From Burkholderia catarinensis (lineage in GTDB: Bacteria > Pseudomonadota > Gammaproteobacteria > Burkholderiales > Burkholderiaceae), in NCBI RefSeq assembly GCF_001883705.2, contig NZ_MDEQ02000013.1, positions 186,001 to 250,000 on the forward strand: 64,000 bases of DNA. The letters are read 5' to 3'. The notes below the pieces were generated by a model. The model worked only from the letters and a program-made list of their open reading frames with translations. It was not told the origin of the DNA and did not search any database. Below are positions 1-8,971 of the stretch, piece by piece (position 1 is the stretch's first letter; every line of letters starts with the position of its first letter). A program made the position numbers and the translations under genes.

Positions 1-631
1 CGAACGGCGCCAGCCGCCGTTCCTGCCCCGATCCATCGTCCCGCGCTGCTCATCCAACCGTACTCCCTCTTCTGCATTCTGCTTGTAGGAGAACTGCCGA
101 CCGATTTTCCCGACCGCACGGTCGGCGAAAGCCGAGTGTAACGGACGCGTTTCGCGCACGCCAACCGGGTAAGCCCGGACAGCCTGCGCGGGGTTGCGCG
201 CCGTGGGCGAGCGGATTGCGGGAAATGGAAAAACGGGAGGGACGCGGCGAAGCACGGAAGAGGCGCGGTGCGAACGCAAGCGCGCAATACGGCACTTGCG
301 CACGACGATGCACCATCGGTGGGATCCGTGCACGCAAATGAAAAAGCGCTGTTGGATTCCGTCCAACAGCGCTTTGGGTTCGGGCACTTTGTGCCTCGAT
401 TGTCTCCTCGTTCTCCACCTGCAAATTCGTTTCGCGGTGCACCAGAACTGAGACGAAGATTAAAGGACCTTTCACCCTGCGACAACTTAGCATTTACCCC
501 TATGGTGCATCGCCGCACGAAAATGGGGCACCAGCCTGCCGTGCGGTGCCTGCCGGAGCCTGCTGCGACGCGCTTCCGGAGCGCGCCGGATGGTGCTTCG
601 CATCAACATGTGCGGCGTGCGCGGCACGCGC
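1..631. other. Intergenic region downstream of the liv-type operon
   Basis: No convincing gene is seen in these 631 bases. The open frames on both strands lack ribosome-binding sites and look like shadows of GC-rich sequence. The stretch holds a strong leftward terminator-like hairpin (343-375) and several NtrC-half-site-like sequences: TGCACCA at 309-315, GGTGCACCA at 436-444 and TGGTGCA at 503-509. A short untranslated RNA running leftward to the hairpin is possible but not shown. Confidence 0.5.
341..375 (-). terminator. Rho-independent terminator, leftward
   Basis: A perfect 14-bp stem (arms 343-356 and 362-375) encloses a five-base loop. Reading leftward, the stem is followed by a run of T residues (the complement of the A-run at 341-345). 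It lies about 260 bases past the end of the permease gene at 632, so it could end the liv-type operon transcript or a separate small RNA. Confidence 0.7.
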
Positions 632-1609
632 TCAGGATGCCCTGAGCGGCTTGATCCGCGCGACCATCTCGCCGACGATGCCGCGCCGGAATGCGAGCAC
701 GCACGCGATGAAGATCAGCCCCGTGACGATCGTCGCCGATTCGCCGAGCGAATGGAACCACGCGACACCCGTCGTCGACGCTAGCCATTCGCCGATGTCG
801 CCGAGCCGGTCTTCCAGCGCAACGATCAGCGCCGCCCCCAGCAGCGGCCCGAACAGCGTGCCCATCCCGCCGACGAGCGTCATCAGCACGACGAGGCCCG
901 ACATCGTCCAGTACGCATCGGAGAGCGTCTCGAAGCCGAGCACGAGCACCTTCAGCGAGCCGGCCAGCCCCGCGAGCCCGGCCGACAGGATGAACGCGAG
1001 CAGCTTGAAGCGATCGGTGTCGTAACCGAGCGAGATCGTGCGCGCTTCGTTCTCCTTGATCGCGACGAGCACCTGGCCGAACGGCGAATGGACGACCCGC
1101 ACGATGAACGCGCACGCGGCGACGACCACCGCCAGCACGACGTAGTACAGCGCGACGTCGTTCGACAGGTCGAGCAGCCCGAACAGGTGGCCGCGCGGCA
1201 CGCCCTGCAAGCCGTCCTCGCCGTGCGTGAACGGCGCCTGCAGGTAGATGAAGTAGACCATCTGCGCGAACGCGAGCGTGATCATCGCGAAGTAGATGCC
1301 CTGCCGGCGGATCGCGAACAACCCGACGACGAGCCCGAGCAGCGTCGCGGCGACGGTGCCCGCGAGCACGCCGAGCTCCGGCGTGAAGCCGAGCGTCTGC
1401 ATCGAATAGCCGGTCGCGTAGCCGGCCGTCGCGAGGAACATCGCATGGCCGAACGACAGCAGCCCCGTATAGCCGATCAGCAGGTTGAATGCGGCCGCGA
1501 ACAGCGCGAACGTGAGCACCTTCATCACGAACACCGGATACGCGCCGATGAACGGCGCGGCGAGCAGTGCGGCGAGCAGCACGCCGTAGAGCACTTTTCT
1601 CTGCATCAT
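632..1609 (-). CDS. Branched-chain amino acid-type ABC transporter permease (LivM family)
   Basis: Inner-membrane permease of 325 residues, the second permease of a LivHM-type importer. The chain is a series of hydrophobic segments with the LivM-family core (loops around GYTGLLSFGHAMF and FGVLVAIKENEARTISLGYD-type sequence), which contacts the ATPases. The start is the ATG at 1609, preceded by AAGGAAAA. It overlaps the stop of the upstream permease by four bases (ATGA), so the two are translationally coupled. It is the last gene of the leftward operon. Substrate cannot be read from the sequence; this family moves branched-chain amino acids, urea or other small amides and acids. Confidence 0.9.
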   Translation of the reverse strand: MMQRKVLYGVLLAALLAAPFIGAYPVFVMKVLTFALFAAAFNLLIGYTGLLSFGHAMFLATAGYATGYSMQTLGFTPELGVLAGTVAATLLGLVVGLFAIRRQGIYFAMITLAFAQMVYFIYLQAPFTHGEDGLQGVPRGHLFGLLDLSNDVALYYVVLAVVVAACAFIVRVVHSPFGQVLVAIKENEARTISLGYDTDRFKLLAFILSAGLAGLAGSLKVLVLGFETLSDAYWTMSGLVVLMTLVGGMGTLFGPLLGAALIVALEDRLGDIGEWLASTTGVAWFHSLGESATIVTGLIFIACVLAFRRGIVGEMVARIKPLRAS

Positions 1610-2490
1610 TTTTCCTTGCCGAAGAGGCCCGCCGGGCGGAACAGCAGCACGATCGCCATGATCACGAACACGACCGTGGCCGACGCTTCGGGATAGAACA
1701 CGCGCGTGAAGCCCTCGATCACGCCGAGCAGCAGGCCCGTGACGATCGAGCCGAGGATCGAGCCCATCCCGCCGATCACGACCACCGCGAACACGGTGAT
1801 GATCATCGGCTGGCCCATCAGCGGCGATACCTGGATCACCGGCGCGGCCAGCACGCCCGCGAACGCGGCGAGCGCGACGCCGAAGCCGTAGGTGAGCGTG
1901 ATCATCATCGGCACGTTCACGCCGAACGCCTCGACGAGCTTCGGGTTCTCGGTACCCGCGCGCAGGTAGGCGCCGAGACGCGTCTTCTCGATCACGAACC
2001 ACGTCGCGAGACACACCGCGAGCGATGCGACGACCACCCACGCGCGGTAGTTCGGCAGGAACATGAAGCCGAGGTTGGTTGCGCCGGAAAGCTGCGACGG
2101 CACGTCGTACGGCTGGCCGGACGATCCGTAGATCGACCGGAACACGCCCTCGACGACCAGCGTGAGGCCGAACGTGAGCAACAGCCCGTACAGGTGATCG
2201 AGCTTGTACAGCCAGCGCAGCATCGAGCGCTCGATCACGATCCCGAACGCACCGACGACCAGCGGCGCCAGCACGAGCATCGCCCAGTACGGCAGCCCGA
2301 AATACGACAGGCCCATCCACGCGAGCATCGCGCCCAGCATGAACAGCGCGCCGTGCGCGAAATTGATCACGTTGAGCAGCCCGAAGATCACCGCGAGCCC
2401 GAGGCTCAGGATCGCGTAGAACGAGCCGTTGACGAGCCCGAGCAGCAACTGGCTCAGCATCGCCGGCAACGGAATGCCAAAGATTTCCAT
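1606..2490 (-). CDS. Branched-chain amino acid-type ABC transporter permease (LivH family)
   Basis: First permease of the importer, 294 residues, beginning MEIFGIPLPAMLSQLLLGLV and carrying the characteristic LivH stretch GLLNVINFAHGALFMLGA. A longer frame runs upstream to 2586, but the extra residues are polar and Cys/Arg-rich; the ATG at 2490 places the first membrane helix at the expected position. It ends in an ATGA overlap with the following LivM-type gene. The 139-base gap after the binding-protein gene is the widest inside the operon. Confidence 0.9.
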   Translation of the reverse strand: MEIFGIPLPAMLSQLLLGLVNGSFYAILSLGLAVIFGLLNVINFAHGALFMLGAMLAWMGLSYFGLPYWAMLVLAPLVVGAFGIVIERSMLRWLYKLDHLYGLLLTFGLTLVVEGVFRSIYGSSGQPYDVPSQLSGATNLGFMFLPNYRAWVVVASLAVCLATWFVIEKTRLGAYLRAGTENPKLVEAFGVNVPMMITLTYGFGVALAAFAGVLAAPVIQVSPLMGQPMIITVFAVVVIGGMGSILGSIVTGLLLGVIEGFTRVFYPEASATVVFVIMAIVLLFRPAGLFGKEK

Positions 2491-2629
2491 CGACTTAGCC
2501 GTCAGAATGAGTTTCGTTGCGTGCGCAACCTTCCCGCACCTTCCTGCGTTGGGCACGCGGGCGGTGCAGCGGGCACATCGCTGCAACCGCCGCCGCGCGG
2601 CGCGCCTCGCGCGCGCCGCTACGCCGCGC

Positions 2630-3829
2630 TTACTTCCACAGCGCGCAGCGCGATTCCTGCTTGGTCCCGAACGCCTGGTCGCCCGGAATCGTCGCGAGCA
2701 CCTTGTAGTAGTCCCACGGCTCCTTCGATTCCGATGGCTTCTTCACCTCCATCAGGTACATGTCGTGGATCATGCTGCCGTCCGTGCGGATGGTGCCCTT
2801 CGCGTAGAAGTCGTTGATCTTGATCTTCTTCAGCTCGGCCATCACCTTGTCGGAGTCGGTCGTGCCGGCGGCCTGGACGGCCTTCAGGTAGGTCGTCACC
2901 GACGAGTAGTCGGCCGCCTGCAGGCTCGACGGCATCTTCTTCATCTTGCCGAAGTAGCGCTGCGCCCACTGACGCGACGCCGCGTCGCGGTTCCAGTACC
3001 AGCTGTCGGTCAGCACGAGGCCCTGCGTCGTCTCGAGGCCCAGGCTGTGCACGTCGTCGATGAACATCAGCAGCGCGGCGAGCTTCATCGTCTTCGTGAT
3101 GCCGAACTCCTTCGCAGCCTTGATCGCGTTGATCGTGTCGCCGCCCGCGTTCGCGAGGCCGAGGATCTGCGCCTTCGACGCCTGCGCCTGCAGCAGGAAC
3201 GACGAGAAATCCGACGCGGACAGCGGATGGCGCACCGCGCCGAGCACCTGGCCGCCGTTCGCCTTCACGACATCCGACGTGTTCTTCTCGAGCGCCTTGC
3301 CGAATGCATAGTCGGCGGTCAGGAAGAACCACGTCTTGCCGCCCTGCTTCACCACCGCCGAACCGGTGCCCTTCGCGAGCGCCATCGTGTCGTACGCGTA
3401 GTGCACGGTGTACGGCGTGCACTGCTCGTTGGTCAGCGTGTCGGCGCCCGCACCGATGTTGATGTAGACCTTCTTCTTCTCGGCCGCGACCTGGTTCATC
3501 GACAGCGCGGTGGCCGAGTTCGTGCCGCCGACCAGCAGGTCGAGCCCGCCGCGGTCCATCCATTCGCGCGCCTTCGACGCGGCGATGTCGGCCTTGTTCT
3601 GGTGATCGGCATAGACGACCTCGATCGGCTTGCCGAGCACCTTGCCCCCGAAGTCGGCAACCGCCATGCGGATCGCCTCGAGGCCGCCCTGCCCGTCGAT
3701 GTCCGCGTAAAGCCCCGACATGTCGGTGATGAAGCCGATCTTCACGGTATCCGCGGCATGCGCGGCGCCGGCGGTGAACGCGGCGGTCGCGAGCGCGAGA
3801 CAGGCGTGTGCGAGGGTCTTCATTTTCAT
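2630..3829 (-). CDS. Periplasmic branched-chain amino acid-type substrate-binding protein
   Basis: 399-residue solute-binding protein of the type I periplasmic fold (LivK/Peripla_BP_6). An N-terminal signal peptide ends near AGAAHAA, followed by the family opening VKIGFITDMSGLYADIDGQG and the NSATALSMNQVAAEKK ligand-cleft region. The product would deliver substrate to the permeases encoded just downstream. The start at 3829 gives MKMKTL; an ATG two codons later is equally possible, and a GGAGACGTC sequence precedes both. Sequences of this kind are often annotated as amino acid or aromatic-compound binders, but ligand specificity is not inferable here. Confidence 0.9.
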   Translation of the reverse strand: MKMKTLAHACLALATAAFTAGAAHAADTVKIGFITDMSGLYADIDGQGGLEAIRMAVADFGGKVLGKPIEVVYADHQNKADIAASKAREWMDRGGLDLLVGGTNSATALSMNQVAAEKKKVYINIGAGADTLTNEQCTPYTVHYAYDTMALAKGTGSAVVKQGGKTWFFLTADYAFGKALEKNTSDVVKANGGQVLGAVRHPLSASDFSSFLLQAQASKAQILGLANAGGDTINAIKAAKEFGITKTMKLAALLMFIDDVHSLGLETTQGLVLTDSWYWNRDAASRQWAQRYFGKMKKMPSSLQAADYSSVTTYLKAVQAAGTTDSDKVMAELKKIKINDFYAKGTIRTDGSMIHDMYLMEVKKPSESKEPWDYYKVLATIPGDQAFGTKQESRCALWK

Positions 3830-3906
3830 TGACGTCTCCTGTTGTTCTGATGCGTTGTGGTTGTTCGAGGGCCGCCACGGCTAGCGGCAAGGGAAACGGG
3901 GCGGCG

Positions 3907-4662
3907 TCATACCCCCAGCAGGTCGTGCAGGGTCGGCATCTTGCCTTCCAGTTCGGACGCACGGAAATGCTCGACGATGCTGCCGTGCTCCATCACGTAG
4001 AACCGGTCGGCGAGCGGCGCGGCGAAGCGGAAATTCTGTTCGACCATCACGATCGTGTAGCCGCGCGCCTTCAGCGCGACGATCATTCGCGCAAGCGTCT
4101 GTACGATCACCGGCGCAAGGCCTTCGGAAATCTCGTCGAGCAGCAGCAGGTTCGCGCCGGTGCGCAGGATCCGCGCGACCGCGAGCATCTGCTGCTCGCC
4201 GCCGGACAGCCGCGTGCCCTGGCTCTGCCGGCGCGACGCGAGGTTCGGGAACATCGTGTAGATCTCGTCGAGCGACATCGCGTGCTCGCGCGGCCCGATC
4301 GGCGGCGGCAGCATCAGGTTCTCCTCGCACGACAGGCTCGAGAAGATCCCGCGCTCCTCCGGGCAGTAGCCGACGCCGAAATGCGCGATGCGGTGCGTCG
4401 CGAGGCCGATCGTCTCGTTGCCCGCGACCTTGATCGACCCGTTGCGGCGGCCCGTGAGGCCCATGATCGCGCGCAGCGTCGTCGTGCGGCCCGCGCCGTT
4501 GCGGCCGAGCAGCGTGACGACCTCGCCGCGATGCACCGTCAGGTCGACACCGTGCAATATGTGGGATTCCCCGTACCAGGCCTCCAGGCCCGTGATCTCC
4601 AGCGCGGGCGTACCGCTTTCGACGCCGCTCAATTCGCGTTCCTCCCGTTCGCTGTGCTTCAT
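3907..4662 (-). CDS. ABC transporter ATP-binding protein (LivF family) with Arg in the Walker A motif
   Basis: 251-residue cytoplasmic ATPase, the LivF-type subunit of the importer. It shows the LivF opening LEITGLEAWYGESHILHGV, a signature LSGGEQQMLAVARIL, Walker B LLLLDEISEGLAP and the switch histidine region VMVEQNF. The P-loop reads GRNGAGRTTT: the catalytic lysine of GxxGxGK(S/T) is arginine at residue 59 (codon 4488-4486). The LivG-type partner keeps the lysine. The start ATG at 4662 overlaps the stop of the upstream ATPase gene (ATGA). A 77-base gap separates it from the binding-protein gene. Confidence 0.9.
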   Translation of the reverse strand: MKHSEREERELSGVESGTPALEITGLEAWYGESHILHGVDLTVHRGEVVTLLGRNGAGRTTTLRAIMGLTGRRNGSIKVAGNETIGLATHRIAHFGVGYCPEERGIFSSLSCEENLMLPPPIGPREHAMSLDEIYTMFPNLASRRQSQGTRLSGGEQQMLAVARILRTGANLLLLDEISEGLAPVIVQTLARMIVALKARGYTIVMVEQNFRFAAPLADRFYVMEHGSIVEHFRASELEGKMPTLHDLLGV

Positions 4663-5438
4663 GCGTGCGCCCCCGCGAGCGCTGCGTCGGCGCTGCCCAT
4701 GTAGGCCTCGATGACGAGCGGATTCTTCGACACCTCCGCATACGAGCCTTCGGCCAGCACCTCGCCGCGTTGCAGGACGGTAATCGTGTCGGAGATGCCC
4801 GCGATCACGTTCATGTTGTGCTCGACCATCAGGATCGTGCGGCCGCTCGCGACCTTCTTGATCAGCGCGGTCACGCGATCGACGTCCTCGTGGCCCATCC
4901 CCTGCGTGGGCTCGTCGAGCAGCATCAGTTCGGGTTCCATCGCCAGCGTCGTCGCGATCTCGAGCGCGCGCTTGCGGCCGTAGGCGAGCTCGACGGTCGG
5001 CACCTGCGCGAAATCGGTGAGGCCGACCTGCGTGAGCAGGTCCATCGCGCGATCGTCGAGCCGCTTCAGCGTGCGTTCGCTGCGCCAGAAATGGAATTCG
5101 GTGCCGAGCGCGCGCTGCAGGCCGATGCGCACGTTCTGCAACGCGGTCAGGTGCGGGAACACGGCCGAGATCTGGAACGAGCGGATGATGCCGCGCCGCG
5201 CGACCTGCGCGGGCCGCTCGTCGGTGATGTCGATCCCGTTGAAGACGATCTGGCCGGCCGTCGGTGTCAGGAACTTGGTGAGGAGGTTGAAGCAGGTGGT
5301 CTTGCCCGCGCCGTTCGGCCCGATCAAAGCATGGATCGCGCCGCGCCGCACACGCAGGTTGACGCCGTTCACGGCGGTGAAACCCCTGAATTCCTTCGTC
5401 AGTCCGCGTGTTTCCAGAATCGTGTCGCCGAGAATCAT
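4659..5438 (-). CDS. ABC transporter ATP-binding protein (LivG family)
   Basis: 259-residue LivG-type ATPase and first gene of the leftward transport operon. It has a normal Walker A (GPNGAGKTTCFNLLT), the LivG-specific insertion region after ISAVFPHLTALQNV, Walker B LMLLDEPTQGMGHEDV and the VEHNMNVI switch region. The ABC signature is weak: the position of LSGGQ reads VELAYGRKRALEIA, a variant common in LivG proteins. It is translationally coupled by ATGA to the LivF-type gene. The 448-base gap upstream probably holds the operon promoter. Confidence 0.9.
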   Translation of the reverse strand: MILGDTILETRGLTKEFRGFTAVNGVNLRVRRGAIHALIGPNGAGKTTCFNLLTKFLTPTAGQIVFNGIDITDERPAQVARRGIIRSFQISAVFPHLTALQNVRIGLQRALGTEFHFWRSERTLKRLDDRAMDLLTQVGLTDFAQVPTVELAYGRKRALEIATTLAMEPELMLLDEPTQGMGHEDVDRVTALIKKVASGRTILMVEHNMNVIAGISDTITVLQRGEVLAEGSYAEVSKNPLVIEAYMGSADAALAGAHA

Positions 5439-5886
5439 GTTCCCTTCCGTACGAAGTCAGGCGAAGCACCGGGAAGCCTGGCGCAAGCGCCCGCGAACAG
5501 GTCAGCGGATCAGCGGTCTGCCCCCGGGTGCCATGGTACGCATCGAGGGTGGTCTCCCGCGCCGACGCGTCTGCACATTGCGCCACATTGTCTCGCCGTT
5601 GGTGCAGTGCAATCATCGGGATTTGCACTTATAGGGCTGGCCGCCATATCTATCGCTTGCGGCTGCTCGGGTTTTCTCGCCACGCTTTTTTTGACACGTG
5701 CATCATCGACCCTTGACCGCCCTCACGGCCCGCCACGCGCGCAGCAAAAAATCTGCGCGGCTTGCGCATGGATCCCGCCGTTCGAACCGACGCAAGCGGC
5801 ACGGCCGATGCTACGGCGGCTTGTTTCGCATAGCGAATCAGCGGACGCGTTAATGACGGCCCGCTGTCGCGCGTGTCAGCGTTCCT
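5439..5886. other. Intergenic region upstream of the liv-type operon
   Basis: A gap of 448 bases between the GMC oxidoreductase gene and the first transporter gene, both transcribed leftward. No gene is supported. It likely contains the operon promoter. The clearest structure is the inverted repeat at 5606-5629, listed separately. Confidence 0.5.
5606..5629. promoter_or_regulatory. Inverted repeat AGTGCAA-N10-TTGCACT, possible operator
   Basis: Perfect 7-bp arms (5606-5612 and 5623-5629) separated by ten bases, about 170 bases upstream of the LivG-type start. The spacing suits a dimeric helix-turn-helix regulator. No regulator gene is adjacent, so its owner is unknown. Confidence 0.35.
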
Positions 5887-7572
5887 TCACACGGCCGTCA
5901 CCGTCGCCTCCGTTCGCACCGGCGCGGCTTCTCGCGCCGCGCGGCGATCGGCACGGATCATGTCGCTCGCGCGCTCGGCGATCATCAGCGTCGGCGAATT
6001 GGTGTTGCCCGACGTGATGAACGGCATCACCGACGCATCGACGATCCGCAGCCCGGCGACGCCGCGCACGCGCAACCGGCTGTCGACCACCGCGCGTTCA
6101 TCGTCGGCACGCCCCATCCGGCAGGTGCCGACCGGATGGAAGATCGTCGTGCCGACGGCGCCGGCCGCCTCGATCAGCTCGGCTTCGCTCCGGTACTGCG
6201 TGCCCGGCAGGATTTCCTCGGGACGATAGCGCGCGAGCGCCGGCGCGGACGCGATCCGGCGCGTGAGGCGCAGTGCGTTCGCGGCGACATGGCGATCGTG
6301 GTCGGTCGACAGGTAGTTCGGCGCGATTGCGGGCGCCGCGCCCGGATCGGCGCTCGCGATATGCACGCTGCCGCGCGACGTCGGCCGCAGATGGCACACG
6401 GATGCGGTAAACGCGTTGAAGCCGTGCAGCGGCTCGCCGAAGCGTTCGAGCGACAACGGCTGCACGTGGTATTCGAGATCGGGGCGCGTGAGCGCGGGAT
6501 CGTCGGGATCGGATTTCGCGAACGCGCCGAGCTGCGACGGCGCCATCGACATCGGCCCACGCTGCAGCAATGCATATTCCGCGCCGATCATCAGCTTGCC
6601 CCACCAGTGCGCGGACAGCGTATTGAGCGTGCGCACGCCTTCGACGCGAAACGCCATCCGCAATTGCAGGTGATCCTGCAGGTTTTCGCCGACGCCCGGC
6701 AGATCGTGCACGACGTCGATGCCGAGCGCCTGCAGCCGTGCGCCGCAGCCGACCCCCGACAGTTCGAGCAGCTGCGGCGAATTCACGGCGCCGGACGTCA
6801 GCAGCACTTCCGCGCGCGCCCGCGCGACGTAATCGGTCCCGCCGCCGTGATACTCGACGCCGGCCGCGCGCCGCCCGTCGAAAATCACGCGCTGCGCCTG
6901 CGCGCCGGTGATCACGGTCAGGTTCGGACGCGCCATCGCGGGCCGCAGGAATGCCTTCGACGTATTCCAGCGCACGCCGCGCTTCTGGTTCACCTCGAAA
7001 TAGCCGACCCCGGAATTGTCGCCGCGGTTGAAATCGTCGGTTGCCGGGATGCCCGTCTGCTGCGCGGCCTGCGCGAACGATTCGAGAATCTCCCAGCGCA
7101 GCCGCTGCTTCTCGACGCGCCAGTAGCCGCCCGCGCCATGCGCGTCGCTCGCGCCCGCATGGTGATCCTCGCTGCGCTTGAAGATCGGCAGCACGCTGTC
7201 CCACGACCAGCCGGCGTCGCCGGTTTCCTGCGCCCAGCTGTCGTAATCCTCGCGCTGGCCGCGCATGTAGATCATGCCGTTGATCGACGAGCAGCCGCCG
7301 AGCACGCGGCCGCGCGGATACGACAGCGCGCGGCCGTTGAGCGCCGCTTCGGGCTGCGTCTTGTACAGCCAGTCGGTGCGCGGGTTGCCGATGCAATACA
7401 GATAGCCGACCGGGATATGGATCCAGTGATAGTCGTCCTTCCCGCCCGCTTCGAGCAGCAGCACGCGGATGTCGGGATCCTCGGTCAGGCGGTTCGCGAG
7501 CACGCAGCCCGCGGTGCCCGCGCCGACGATTACGTAATCGAATTCGCCTTCTAGCGTGCGTTGAGTGCTCAT
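5887..7572 (-). CDS. GMC-family FAD-dependent oxidoreductase (choline dehydrogenase-like)
   Basis: 561-residue flavoprotein of the glucose-methanol-choline family, which oxidises alcohols using FAD. Visible motifs are the dinucleotide fold VIVGAGTAGCVLANRL near residue 14, GMC signature 1 (PRGRVLGGCSSINGMIYMRG), GMC signature 2 (SGAVNSPQLLELSGVG), and the C-terminal catalytic His and Asn within TIFHPVGTCRMG and ITSGNTNSPTLMIAERASD. The start at 7572 follows GGAGACACACA. It resembles BetA-type dehydrogenases, but no betaine aldehyde dehydrogenase or betI is nearby, so choline is not a safe substrate call. It is co-directional with the downstream transporter operon. Confidence 0.9.
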   Translation of the reverse strand: MSTQRTLEGEFDYVIVGAGTAGCVLANRLTEDPDIRVLLLEAGGKDDYHWIHIPVGYLYCIGNPRTDWLYKTQPEAALNGRALSYPRGRVLGGCSSINGMIYMRGQREDYDSWAQETGDAGWSWDSVLPIFKRSEDHHAGASDAHGAGGYWRVEKQRLRWEILESFAQAAQQTGIPATDDFNRGDNSGVGYFEVNQKRGVRWNTSKAFLRPAMARPNLTVITGAQAQRVIFDGRRAAGVEYHGGGTDYVARARAEVLLTSGAVNSPQLLELSGVGCGARLQALGIDVVHDLPGVGENLQDHLQLRMAFRVEGVRTLNTLSAHWWGKLMIGAEYALLQRGPMSMAPSQLGAFAKSDPDDPALTRPDLEYHVQPLSLERFGEPLHGFNAFTASVCHLRPTSRGSVHIASADPGAAPAIAPNYLSTDHDRHVAANALRLTRRIASAPALARYRPEEILPGTQYRSEAELIEAAGAVGTTIFHPVGTCRMGRADDERAVVDSRLRVRGVAGLRIVDASVMPFITSGNTNSPTLMIAERASDMIRADRRAAREAAPVRTEATVTAV

Positions 7573-7934
7573 TGTGTGTCTCCTGTCGACCAGAGTTAGT
7601 GCTTCAGCACTTACTCTGGTCCCATGGCGGGGCTGGATGGAGTTAGCGCTTCAGCGCTTACTCCATCCCCACGGCGGTCGACCAGAGTTAGTGCTTCAGC
7701 GCTTACTCGGGTCCCATGGCGTGTTGGATGGAGTCAGCACTTACGCCAGCCCCATGTAAAGCTCGTTTGTTCTGCGCCGCACGGCGCGACGCCGCGCGTC
7801 ATTTCCAGCATAGTGCGTCGCGGCCCGCGCTTGCGGCCCCGCGCGCCACGACCGATGAAGCGTACTCCGGCCGCCGGCCGCCGATCCAATGAGTTATGCT
7901 GAACTGCGTTATAAGCTGCGCTCATATCACGACG
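7573..7934. other. Divergent intergenic region with palindromic repeats
   Basis: The 362 bases between the GMC gene and the divergent LysR gene. The part next to the GMC gene is filled by the tandem palindromes at 7586-7750; the rest should contain the LysR-gene promoter and possibly that of the GMC gene. No gene is supported here; short frames through the repeats give only a repetitive peptide. Confidence 0.6.
7586..7750. repeat. Tandem REP-like palindromic repeats (about 92-bp composite unit)
   Basis: Four hairpin units in a row. Units 1 (7589-7620) and 3 (7681-7712) start ACCAGAGTTAGTGC, have a TTCA loop and close on ACTCTGGT or a degenerate form. Unit 2 (7635-7668) has arms GGATGGAGT / ACTCCATCC around AGCGC-TTCA-GCGCT. 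Unit 4 (about 7726-7747) matches unit 2 but has lost its centre. Types alternate A-B-A-B, each A followed by CCCATGGCG, giving a repeat period of 92 bases. This organisation resembles BIME/REP clusters of other bacteria. Confidence 0.85.
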
Positions 7935-8834
7935 ATGGATCTCACCCTGCTCCGCGCGTTCGCGACGGTCGCGCGCGAAGGCAACCTGACGCGCGCCGCC
8001 GCGCAGCTGCACCTGACGCAACCGGCCGTCAGCCTGCAGATCAAGCATCTGCAGGAAACGCTCGGCGTCACGCTGTTCACGCGCACGTCGCGCGGGCTCG
8101 CGCTCACGCGCGACGGCCAGACGCTGCTGCCGCATGCGGAGCGCGCGCTCGCCGCGGCTGCCGACGTGCAGCGCGCCGCTGCTGCGCTGCGGCACGAGGT
8201 GCGCGGCCGGCTGCGGATCGGCACAATCCTCGATCCGGGCTTCCTGCGGCTCGGCGGCTTCCTGCGCGCGCTGGTCGAAACCCATCCGCAAATCGAGACG
8301 GCGCTGCGGCACGGGATGTCGGGCTGGGTGATCGAACAGGTGCGCACGCAGGCGCTCGACGTCGGCTACTACATCGGCCGGCCGGGCGAGGACGATCCGC
8401 TCGACGGCGCGCTGTTCCACACCGTCACGCTCACGCATTTCCAGTACCGCGTACTCGCGCCGGCCGGCTGGAAGGAGCGTGTGCAGCGCGCGCACGACTG
8501 GCGCGCGCTCGCCGCGCTGCCGTGGATCTGGACGCCGCCGGCGTCCGCGCATCACCGGCTGCTGTCGCGGCGCTTCGCGAACGCCGGCGCGCAGCCCGTG
8601 AAAGTCGCCGAGGTCGACCAGGAGCAGTCGATGCTCGATCTCGTCAAATCGGGCATCGGGTTGACGCTCGCGCGCGACTCGACCGCGCTGGCCGAAGCGC
8701 ACGCGCATGCGCTGACGATCGTCGAGCGCGTGACGGTGCCGACCGAACTGACGTTCGTGACCCTCGCCGAGCGGCGCGACGAACCGGCGATCGCGGCCGC
8801 GCTGCGGCTGATCGAAGCCCAGTGGGCGATATGA
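7935..8834 (+). CDS. LysR-family transcriptional regulator
   Basis: 299-residue LysR-type regulator. The N-terminal winged helix-turn-helix is clear (MDLTLLRAFATVAREGNLTR, then AAAQLHLTQPAVSLQIKHLQ), and a periplasmic-binding-like effector domain follows. Thirteen extra codons upstream are open (to 7896), but the ATG at 7935 gives the standard family N-terminus. The gene is divergent from the GMC oxidoreductase, the usual arrangement for a LysR protein and its target, so it may control that gene; this is inference from position only. Confidence 0.9.
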   Translation: MDLTLLRAFATVAREGNLTRAAAQLHLTQPAVSLQIKHLQETLGVTLFTRTSRGLALTRDGQTLLPHAERALAAAADVQRAAAALRHEVRGRLRIGTILDPGFLRLGGFLRALVETHPQIETALRHGMSGWVIEQVRTQALDVGYYIGRPGEDDPLDGALFHTVTLTHFQYRVLAPAGWKERVQRAHDWRALAALPWIWTPPASAHHRLLSRRFANAGAQPVKVAEVDQEQSMLDLVKSGIGLTLARDSTALAEAHAHALTIVERVTVPTELTFVTLAERRDEPAIAAALRLIEAQWAI

Positions 8835-8971
8835 GCGGCGCTGATGACGGCGCGGCCGGGCCCGCACGCGTCATCTCGCCACGCCCCCCGCCCGTCGTCA
8901 CGCCACCATCGCAGGCTTTTTGCTAGATTGTGCGTTCGCACACCGCGAGACCCCGATTGAAGGAGACCCGC

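Noticed and set aside
5887-7572. Calling the GMC oxidoreductase betA
   Set aside because: No betB, betI or choline transporter is nearby, and GMC enzymes of this type act on many alcohols; a specific symbol is not justified.
7586-7750. Possible CRISPR array
   Set aside because: The units are palindromes of two alternating kinds with degenerate copies and no unique spacers of constant length; no cas genes are near.
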